DNA from: Deltaproteobacteria bacterium
Lineage (GTDB): Bacteria > Desulfobacterota > Desulfuromonadia > Desulfuromonadales > BM103
Direction of reading: 5' to 3'
DNA: 11,581 nucleotides
Assembly: GCA_019313105.1 (NCBI GenBank)
Contig: JAFDBW010000055.1
Coordinates: forward strand, 1 to 11,581
Part shown: positions 6,672 to 11,581 of the stretch, piece by piece
Layout: every line of letters begins with the position of its first letter
Numbering within the stretch: the stretch's first letter is position 1
Notes under the pieces: generated by a model
Told to the model about the DNA's origin: nothing
Database searches by the model: none
The model's input: the letters and a program-made list of their open reading frames with translations, nothing else
Position numbers and translations under genes: made by a program

Positions 6672-8056
6672 GGCGTCTCCGGATGAGCACCGAAGCTGAA
6701 CAGGCCATCGGAGGCGAAAATTGCTGCCGCCCCCCCCCAGGGCTGCGATCGGGAGATCGTCAGCTCCTCGTCCTCGATGTCGATCATCTCATTTAAGGCG
6801 CCTTCAAGATACATCTTCTCGAGCAGCAGGCAATCGTTCCAGACAGCCTTGGTATATCTACGCAACTGGGCAAGATGCGGCTCGACAATCAGGCGCGGCC
6901 GCAAGGCAATCCGGATCGGCCCGAGCAGGTAAGTAAACCGTTGGTCCAGTGCCATCTGCTGCTGCATCTCGAGGACTCCGCACAATTCATCGGGATCAAC
7001 GCTCATCAGGGCATCGTTAATCCGTTTGGCGGCCTCTGCGGTCGTCAGGTTCGAACGCAACAGCGCCAGGGGCTGGACACCGCCGCCGCTGCCGACGTTG
7101 GTCGGCACGCCACCGTAACGCACCAGGAACCCGAACAGGCCGTCCCGGCCGAACAGGCAACGGAAATCGGTCTGGTAGCGGGTCAGCTCGACACCCGCTT
7201 GCGGATCGTAGCTGACGCACTCTTCTGCCCAGAGATGCAGGGGGATCTTCTCCTGAACGATGTACTGCCCCTTCTCGAGAGCCAGCCCGACCGCTTCATC
7301 AGCATCCGGATTAACACACCCGACGCGAACACCGAACCCCGAGTAACCACGTTCCGGCTTGAGCACCAGGTCGTGCCAGTTTTTGCGGGTCCATTCGATC
7401 AGATCGTGAATCTGTTCGCCGGCCGGGCCGATCGTCTTACCGGGCAGAAACCGCCGGGTCCATGGTGTACGCTCGACTGATGCGCGGCTGAAACGATCGT
7501 TGCCCTCGGAGGTCAACACCTCGAACATGCTCTTCACGTTGATCGGCTCTGTGCCGCGCGGATTGACGACTCGCCCCTCACTGACCAGTTGCAGAAGCGG
7601 AGCCAGGTTATGCTTGCGATGCAGGTTGAGCAGGATATCCGTATTGAAATCAACGAACGCAATCGAAACCGGTATACCCCTGTAGCAAGCCCGGCCTTCT
7701 TTCATTTCCAGTTCATGGGGCGCCATCAGCGCACTGCGGATACCTTCGATTGCGTCAAGCCGCTTGGCGAGGTTGATATTTTCGGTGACATCCTCCAGGG
7801 TCTCCTCTTCGGCAATTACAGCCATCAGCCCCGGGTTGCTGCCCGAAAGCCGGCGGTGACCGGCCAGAAGCATCTGAACGAAACCATCGATCGGATAAAG
7901 CAGTGGGTGATCAAAATCGAGGTCGATACCGGTCGGGCGTATCTGGTTGACACGCTTCCAGACCGCTTTGCCGATAATCTGGGTGATACGCTGGTAATCC
8001 CAACCACCAGGGCTGCCCAGGTTCCATTCCGAATGATATCCCCAAAACTCCTTCAA
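6668..8056 (-). CDS. ATP-grasp-like ligase (circularly permuted, glutathionylspermidine-synthase-like)
   Basis: 462 residues from a TTG at 8056. The frame continues upstream to an ATG at 8125, but CAAAGGAG lies 6 bases before the TTG, while the ATG has no ribosome site; the conserved-looking sequence starts at EFWGYHSEWN. Residues about 95-185 resemble the N-terminal part of permuted ATP-grasp enzymes (LAKRLDAIEGI, then PHELEM, then VDFNTD, then GRVVNPRGTEP). The nucleotide site is LVLKPERGYSGFGVRVG (230-246), with VQEKIPL (267-273), TDFR (296-299) and NVGSGGG (320-326), where metal and triphosphate ligands normally sit. Such enzymes join a carboxylate to an amine through an acyl phosphate. 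Substrates are unknown. The gene has a G9 tract near its 3' end and is coupled to the methyltransferase. Family placement is by motif reading, not by search. Confidence 0.7.
   Translation of the reverse strand: MKEFWGYHSEWNLGSPGGWDYQRITQIIGKAVWKRVNQIRPTGIDLDFDHPLLYPIDGFVQMLLAGHRRLSGSNPGLMAVIAEEETLEDVTENINLAKRLDAIEGIRSALMAPHELEMKEGRACYRGIPVSIAFVDFNTDILLNLHRKHNLAPLLQLVSEGRVVNPRGTEPINVKSMFEVLTSEGNDRFSRASVERTPWTRRFLPGKTIGPAGEQIHDLIEWTRKNWHDLVLKPERGYSGFGVRVGCVNPDADEAVGLALEKGQYIVQEKIPLHLWAEECVSYDPQAGVELTRYQTDFRCLFGRDGLFGFLVRYGGVPTNVGSGGGVQPLALLRSNLTTAEAAKRINDALMSVDPDELCGVLEMQQQMALDQRFTYLLGPIRIALRPRLIVEPHLAQLRRYTKAVWNDCLLLEKMYLEGALNEMIDIEDEELTISRSQPWGGAAAIFASDGLFSFGAHPETP
6730..6738 (-). repeat. G9 homopolymer inside the ATP-grasp gene
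   Basis: Nine Cs on the plus strand read as nine Gs in the coding direction and encode the WGGA region about 20 codons from the end of the gene. A one-base slip would replace the C-terminus and move the stop relative to the overlapping methyltransferase start. Confidence 0.9.
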
Positions 8057-8147
8057 AATTGACTCCTTTGTAAAAGCTGTAAGCTGCACACTGCAATCGG
8101 TCGAAATAGGCAAGCTGGCATACAACCAGTTTTTGTTGGTTCACAGT

Positions 8148-9704
8148 TTAGAGCTTACCGCTGATTATCCGACCAATCCGTTCGAAACCGATCTCACCCT
8201 GCACCAGGACGGTGCGGGCAAAAAGACCGATATCGTCACGCCCGTACCTGTCGAGCAGGTCTAGGCCCTGCTTCAAGCCAAGAGTGTAGCACAACTGGTA
8301 GCCTGGTCGTAAAAGGTACTTCGGTACAACCGAGCGGGCAACCTCAGGGCGGTAACCGACCCGCAGGAGGAGTTCCTGGGCCTGCACGGTCTTCATGCGG
8401 CCACTCTGCAGGCCGAGATCGACCAGGCCACGTGCGGCCCGTTCAGCCCGTCGCTTGGCCAGCAGGAACCGATCCCACGGGCCATCAAAATAACCGGTCC
8501 GGGCCATCATCTCTTCGGCAAGACAGGCCCAGCCTTCATAAAACAATGGCGATTCGATCGGTCGCCGCATCGGCCGCTCCAGGTTCCAGCGGCATGAATC
8601 AAGCAGATGGTGCCCCGGCCAGGCTTCGTGTGCAGCAGTCATACGGTACTCATGGGACCGTCCCGGCCGACCGCTACGAGTCCGTCCCTGCTCCATGACG
8701 AAAAAAATGCCCCCTCGTGGAGGAAACCCCGGGGTTGCCGCATAAGCGTCCGAGGCGCGGATTGCGGCCAGACAACTGGGGACCAGAGCGACTTCAAGGC
8801 AGGCCCCTGCAGCAGTATCGTCGGGGGTCAGGCCGAACTGTCGACAATGGTCCTCCATGCCTTCGAGTTCTCGACGGTAGACCGCCAACAGGTCATTCCC
8901 CGCGGCCTCGACAAAAGGAACAGCCCGTTCAGCCTCTGCCCAGGACAGGCCAGGTGCAAGACGTGCCGCTTCCTGAGCCAGGATCGCTTCCATCATGTCC
9001 AACTCATCCTGTAGCACCGACCCAATGGAATCGGTACTCATCCCGCTGCCGATGTGGTCAGTAATCAAACACTCCAGAACCTCTCCAGGCAGAAGAGGGC
9101 TGTCGACAATCTTGGCTCTCTTTATAGCACCCTGGAAAGCGCCCAGTGCTTTCAGTATTTCACCTGTATCAAAGCCATCCGCCTGCAGACGTAAAATCCA
9201 GTCATGGATGTCGCGCAACATCTCAACACCGAGGGTTTGAAACAACTCGGGGACCTTGTCGAGACACCCTGTTGCGCGCTGGAGAAAATCCGGGGCCCCC
9301 GCGACCCGCCCAGCCCAGGCCCGGGGTTCTGATGAGGCAAGCGCTTCGGCAAGGCCGGCAGCAAGGATGGTCAGGTGGAAGGTCGGCTGTGAACGATGTG
9401 GGCCGACTTCGGTCAGATGCTCACGCAGAGTCCGCAGCACCTGCAGCAGAAGCTCGGCGTCAATCCGATCATCGTCGTGCAAATCCCCCTTAACCAGTCC
9501 CGACAAGTCACTTTCATGCCCCCGTAAAATATCTGCCACTGCAGGAACCCGCTGCGCTGAGAAATCATCCCAGGCCTTCCAGTCCTTGTCTGTTTGCACA
9601 ACCTGCGGAAAAAAGTAGAACTCATCACTAAAAGCACAGACCGGGAACGCAGAGGCGATCATGGCATAAGCCCGCCCGGCGATTGCCTCCAGTGAGGTCG
9701 TCAT
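8148..9704 (-). CDS. DUF885-family zinc metallopeptidase
   Basis: 518 residues from the ATG at 9704 (preceded by GGTGGA); an ATG at 9734 gives 528, but its AAAGG touches the start codon with no spacing. The DUF885 signature is present: HEAWPGHH (359-366), a variant of HExxH with a longer gap, and YEGWACLAEEM (389-399), whose Glu is the expected further zinc ligand. Upstream GGIFFVMEQG and HEYRMTAAHEA match the usual strand and helix before the active site. Characterised relatives are poorly known; the fold is peptidase-like, related to M32/M3-type enzymes. No signal peptide or membrane helix, so it is cytoplasmic. It is the first gene of the minus-strand cluster; the ATP-grasp gene begins 91 bases after its end, so co-transcription is possible but not certain. 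Confidence 0.85.
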   Translation of the reverse strand: MTTSLEAIAGRAYAMIASAFPVCAFSDEFYFFPQVVQTDKDWKAWDDFSAQRVPAVADILRGHESDLSGLVKGDLHDDDRIDAELLLQVLRTLREHLTEVGPHRSQPTFHLTILAAGLAEALASSEPRAWAGRVAGAPDFLQRATGCLDKVPELFQTLGVEMLRDIHDWILRLQADGFDTGEILKALGAFQGAIKRAKIVDSPLLPGEVLECLITDHIGSGMSTDSIGSVLQDELDMMEAILAQEAARLAPGLSWAEAERAVPFVEAAGNDLLAVYRRELEGMEDHCRQFGLTPDDTAAGACLEVALVPSCLAAIRASDAYAATPGFPPRGGIFFVMEQGRTRSGRPGRSHEYRMTAAHEAWPGHHLLDSCRWNLERPMRRPIESPLFYEGWACLAEEMMARTGYFDGPWDRFLLAKRRAERAARGLVDLGLQSGRMKTVQAQELLLRVGYRPEVARSVVPKYLLRPGYQLCYTLGLKQGLDLLDRYGRDDIGLFARTVLVQGEIGFERIGRIISGKL

Positions 9705-9795
9705 GCTTCCACCACATTTTGTCTGTTGGGTCATCCTTTTTATCTCAGGTATAGATTGCCTTCAGTGCGATTCGTATTAAGCTTTAAACCGTGCC

Positions 9796-9801
9796 ATTAT
9801 A
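9796..9801 (-). promoter_or_regulatory. Possible -10 box for the DUF885 gene in the divergent region
   Basis: The minus strand has an exact TATAAT here, about 92 bases before the ATG at 9704. No good -35 is seen at 16-18 bases upstream, so this is weak. The same bases read TATACA on the plus strand (9798-9803) and could serve tag, 31 bases from its start, also without a clear -35. Confidence 0.3.
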
Positions 9802-9833
9802 CAACATTATCGGTTTTCCCAGGAGAGTTCCCC

Positions 9834-10409
9834 TTGATCAGACGTTGCAGCTGGTGCGGCAGCGACCCTCTTTACGTCGCCTATCACGACAACGAATGGG
9901 GCGTGCCCGAGCATGACGACAGGAAACTCTTCGAGATGCTGGTCCTCGAAGGGGCCCAAGCCGGCCTGAGCTGGCTGACCATTCTGAAAAAGCGCGACAA
10001 CTATCGGCGGGCTTTTCACCAGTTCGACCCGGCACGGATTGCCTGCTACGCCGACAGAGATATTGACCGTTTACTAAAGGATTCCGGGATTGTCCGCAAC
10101 CGCCTCAAGATTGAAGCCGCGATCAGGAATGCCCGCGGATTCCTGCAGATTTGCAGCGAGTACGATTCCTTCTCGGCTTATCTCTGGGCTTTCGTTGGCG
10201 GCACACCGATGATCAATAATCGGCAGACCCTGGCCGACATCCCTGCGCAAACTCCTGAATCAGAAAAAATGAGCAAAGACCTGAAAAAACGCGGCTTCAA
10301 TTTTGTCGGGCCGACCATCTGCTACGCCTTCATGCAGGCCGTCGGCATGGTCAACGATCATACGACCGACTGTTTTCGATACCAGCAACTTATATCGTCT
10401 TCTGCTTGA
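9834..10409 (+). CDS. tag: DNA-3-methyladenine glycosylase I
   Basis: 191 residues from a TTG at 9834. AGGAG (9821-9825) stands 8 bases before it, and the product then begins MIRRCSWCGSDPLYVAYHDNEWGVP, matching the E. coli Tag start; the open frame upstream to 9726 shows no family sequence. Tag removes 3-methyladenine from alkylated DNA as the first step of base excision repair. The zinc ligands of Tag are all present: Cys5, His18, His176 and Cys180 (NDHTTDC). The pocket residues LEGAQAGLSW (38-47) hold the conserved Glu39 and Trp47. Length and motifs are normal. It is divergent from the DUF885 gene and separated by 143 bases from the toxin-antitoxin genes, so it is probably transcribed alone. 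No alkylation-response operator was recognised. Confidence 0.95.
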   Translation: MIRRCSWCGSDPLYVAYHDNEWGVPEHDDRKLFEMLVLEGAQAGLSWLTILKKRDNYRRAFHQFDPARIACYADRDIDRLLKDSGIVRNRLKIEAAIRNARGFLQICSEYDSFSAYLWAFVGGTPMINNRQTLADIPAQTPESEKMSKDLKKRGFNFVGPTICYAFMQAVGMVNDHTTDCFRYQQLISSSA

Positions 10410-10493
10410 AATCCTGAGCTGATCACGTGCCACTATGTGGCCGAAACAAGGCTTTTGGATAATACGCCAGGGGCCATTTTTGACAAAATCTCC

Positions 10494-10522
10494 TTGTCCT
10501 TATTCGACAATCTCGATACAAT
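10494..10522 (+). promoter_or_regulatory. Promoter of the toxin-antitoxin operon
   Basis: TTGTCC (10494-10499) and TACAAT (10517-10522) are separated by exactly 17 bases. GACAA/TTGTC half-sites at 10482-10486, 10494-10498 and 10506-10510 surround the -35 and may be additional regulator contacts. Confidence 0.6.
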
Positions 10523-10524
10523 GT

Positions 10525-10538
10525 GTTGCAAATGCAAC
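10525..10538 (+). promoter_or_regulatory. Palindromic operator candidate at the TA transcription start
   Basis: GTTGCA-AA-TGCAAC is a perfect 6-bp inverted repeat with a 2-base centre, placed just after the -10 box and before the antitoxin ribosome site. This position suits autorepression by the antitoxin or the antitoxin-toxin complex. Confidence 0.6.
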
Positions 10539-10552
10539 GCAAGGAGACCGCC

Positions 10553-10825
10553 ATGAAAACAGCAAGCATGCCATCTCTACGAGTGGACCCTGAATTACGT
10601 CAAGACGCCGAAAGCGTTTTGCGTGATGGAGAAACCCTCTCCAGCTTTATGGAGCAAGCACTACGGTCGAGTATCCAGTCCCGTCGAGTACAAAAAGAGT
10701 TTATCGCACGTGGATTGACATCTCGTGATCAAGCAAAGAGAACGGGTGAGTATTTTGCGGCAGAGGACGTTTTGGTTGAAATGCAGGAGATGCTGTCGCA
10801 GGCACAAACCAAGGCTCGCAAGTGA
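10553..10825 (+). CDS. Antitoxin, YlcI/YnfO-like
   Basis: 90 residues from the ATG at 10553, with AAGGAG 7 bases upstream; an in-frame ATG-like start at 10523 overlaps the -10 box and operator and is rejected. The N-terminus SMPSLRVDPELRQDAESVL followed by GETLSSFMEQALR looks like a ribbon-helix-helix DNA-binding unit. The rest (FIARGLTSRDQAKRTGEYFAAEDVLVEM) is the helical tail that in such antitoxins wraps the toxin; AEDVL is typical. It should neutralise the toxin encoded next and repress the operon with it. The last 4 bases overlap the toxin start. Base composition is less GC-rich than the upstream genes, which suggests horizontal gain. Family assignment rests on memory of similar antitoxins beside RelE/ParE toxins. 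Confidence 0.8.
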   Translation: MKTASMPSLRVDPELRQDAESVLRDGETLSSFMEQALRSSIQSRRVQKEFIARGLTSRDQAKRTGEYFAAEDVLVEMQEMLSQAQTKARK

Positions 10826-11121
10826 AATATCAGGTACGTTACACAAAAGCAGCCAAAGACGACCTACTACGACTTTATAAATTTCTTTTAGAGAACGATC
10901 TAGATGCTGCGAATGGTGCGTTTGAAGCAATCAGAAAAAGTATAGATCTTCTTCAGGATTTTCCTTTCACCTGTAGAAAAGCATCGCCTGAAAACCCTTT
11001 TTTGAGGGAAATGGTGATCAGCTTCGGGGCTTGGGGATACGTTGCTCTATTTGAGATTGAGGCAGATAGTATTGTGACCATTCTAGCTGTTCGGCATCAA
11101 AGAGAAGAGGATTATCATTGA
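10822..11121 (+). CDS. RelE/ParE-family toxin
   Basis: 99 residues from a GTG at 10822 that overlaps the antitoxin stop (GTGA), so translation is coupled and the toxin is made only with its antitoxin. The pattern is ParE-like: VRYTKAAKDDLLRLYKFL (5-22), IDLLQDFPF (41-49), FLREMVISFGAWGYVALFEI (60-79) and a closing strand IVTILAVRHQREEDY (84-98). RelE members cut mRNA at the ribosome; ParE members poison gyrase. The RHxREEDY end is more common in ParE-like sequences, and I see no clear RelE catalytic set, so ParE-type is favoured but not certain. The gene is complete and appears functional. Confidence 0.85.
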   Translation: MKYQVRYTKAAKDDLLRLYKFLLENDLDAANGAFEAIRKSIDLLQDFPFTCRKASPENPFLREMVISFGAWGYVALFEIEADSIVTILAVRHQREEDYH

Positions 11122-11172
11122 GGACAGACCCTTGTGTCAGGACCACGGCCCTGGATCACGGAGGCGACAACT

Positions 11173-11259
11173 ATGTTGACACCTGCCGAGAACGTAAAAC
11201 AAGAATCTGCATTATCAAAAAAGCCCCCAGTCTTAAAGACTGGGGGCTCAGACTGTTGA
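11173..11259 (+). CDS. Possible 28-residue ORF, perhaps a gene remnant cut by the IS
   Basis: ATG at 11173 has a strong GGAGG (11160-11164) with an 8-base gap, better than several real genes here. It reads MLTPAENVKQESALSKKP, then runs through the palindrome at 11222-11248 and stops at 11257-11259. The good start and the abrupt entry into hairpin and IS sequence suggest the 5' end of a gene interrupted by an insertion. It may equally be chance. No family is recognised. Confidence 0.3.
   Translation: MLTPAENVKQESALSKKPPVLKTGGSDC
11217..11248 (-). terminator. 12-bp hairpin with T tract on the minus strand
   Basis: Arms 11222-11233 and 11237-11248 pair perfectly around a 3-base loop, with a GCCCCC/GGGGGC core. 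Six As at 11217-11222 make a U tract when read on the minus strand, so it fits a terminator for leftward transcription, for example from the IS. No plus-strand T tract follows. Such hairpins also occur at ends of IS200/IS605-type elements. Confidence 0.6.
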
Positions 11260-11290
11260 CAAAATCCCCGCCTGAATGGCAGGGATTTTG
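11260..11290 (+). terminator. Hairpin just upstream of the transposase
   Basis: CAAAATCCC (11260-11268) pairs with GGGATTTTG (11282-11290); inside, GCC/GGC adds three pairs beyond one C-A mismatch, leaving loop TGAAT. A T-rich TTTATAT follows. It may stop outside transcription entering the IS, or be part of the IS terminal structure. Confidence 0.5.
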
Positions 11291-11325
11291 TTTATATGGA
11301 GGGTGAATTCCTGTAAAATGTCGGC

Positions 11326-11581
11326 ATGTTACGAGAACATGACAACAAACAGATCGGCATGGAATTCGTCTGCATCGAAGAGTTGGTTCCCAAAGATCAC
11401 CTGCTGCGCAAAATCGAACGGGCCATTGACTTTGATTTTATCCGAGACAAGGTCAAAGATCTCTATTGCGCCGACAATGGTCGCCCGGCAGTGGATCCGG
11501 TGGTGCTGTTCAAGATGCTGTTTTTGGGCTATCTCTACGGGGTTCGCTCCGAGCGGCAACTGGTTCGGGAGATCCAGGTCA
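11326..11581 (+). CDS. IS1182-family transposase, 3' end missing
   Basis: 85 codons from the ATG at 11326 to the window edge, still open. The sequence is the DUF772-type N-terminal domain of IS1182/IS5-group transposases: ELVPKDHLLRKIERAIDF (starting at residue 20), then GRPAVDPVVLFKMLFLGYLYGVRSERQLVREI (starting near 53). This region is helical and precedes the DDE catalytic domain, which is out of view. A stop lies 12 bases upstream in frame, so 11326 is the first possible ATG. The only ribosome-like site, GGAGGG at 11298-11303, is 22 bases away, so translation is probably weak, as is common for transposases. Whether the element is intact cannot be judged. Confidence 0.85.
   Translation, partial: MLREHDNKQIGMEFVCIEELVPKDHLLRKIERAIDFDFIRDKVKDLYCADNGRPAVDPVVLFKMLFLGYLYGVRSERQLVREIQV

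Larger units (their letters stand above)
11260..11581 (+). mobile_element. Left part of an IS1182-like insertion sequence
   Basis: The element is called from the transposase start at 11326 and the structured leader before it. The true left end is not defined: it lies somewhere between about 11120 and 11325, and the palindrome at 11222-11248 may be inside it. The right end, the second inverted repeat and any target duplication are beyond the window. Confidence 0.65.

Noticed and set aside
6875..7480. Plus-strand open frame of 201 codons
   Set aside because: It is antisense to the ATP-grasp-like gene, which has recognisable motifs, and is an effect of GC-rich codon bias.
8057..8147. Repeated AGCTTAC/AAGCTG words between the peptidase and ATP-grasp genes
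   Set aside because: The copies are short and irregular, and no consistent unit or fold could be built.
10429..10441. GCCAC-TAT-GTGGC hairpin after tag as a terminator
   Set aside because: The stem is only 5 bp and no T run follows directly.
10480..10485. Perfect TTGACA upstream of the antitoxin as the -35 box
   Set aside because: It is 31 bases from the TACAAT box. TTGTCC at 10494 has exact 17-base spacing, so that was chosen.
11256..11261. TTGACA near the IS edge as a transposase promoter
   Set aside because: No -10-like sequence is found 16-18 bases downstream; the bases there are GC-rich and inside a hairpin.

Overview
The window looks like chromosome from an anaerobic, metal- or sulfur-respiring deltaproteobacterium of the Desulfuromonadales/Geobacterales type. 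This is an inference from gene content: a very large multiheme c-type cytochrome, an Rrf2-cysK pair, LarE and a GC-rich codon bias. No rRNA or other taxonomic marker is present. About 9 kb reads as ordinary chromosome with short intergenic gaps. The last 1.1 kb is less GC-rich, carries a toxin-antitoxin pair and runs into an insertion sequence.

Layout. (1) 1-1581 (+): the 3' part of a secreted multiheme cytochrome with 17 CxxCH motifs, one degenerate CxxCN and one CX8CH, partly built from three tandem repeats of about 80 codons, closed by a strong terminator at 1630-1668. (2) 1669-1969: AT-rich, with no gene seen. (3) 1970-2479 (-): a flavin reductase-like protein, divergent from (4) 2620-4029 (+): an Rrf2/IscR-type regulator and cysteine synthase, apparently one operon, ending at a hairpin. 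(5) 4097-5873 (+): larE, a four-helix membrane protein and an exported SNase-type nuclease, tightly spaced. (6) 9704-5889 (-): a DUF885-type zinc peptidase, then an ATP-grasp-like protein with a TTG start, then a SAM methyltransferase overlapping it by 4 nt. (7) 9834-10409 (+): 3-methyladenine DNA glycosylase I. (8) 10553-11121 (+): a YlcI/YnfO-like antitoxin and a RelE/ParE-type toxin with its own promoter and palindromic operator. (9) 11122-11581: a short possible gene remnant, two hairpins and the start of an IS1182-like transposase cut by the window edge.

How the genes may work together. The Rrf2 regulator probably senses iron-sulfur or cysteine status and controls cysK. LarE, just downstream, spends a cysteine or sulfur donor on sulfur transfer, so a cysteine/sulfur theme spans 2.6-4.9 kb. 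The usual LarE partners LarA, LarB and LarC are not here. The peptidase / ATP-grasp / methyltransferase set is the best candidate for an undescribed function: one enzyme that could form an amide or peptide bond, one that could methylate and one that could cleave peptides. No substrate can be read from the sequence.
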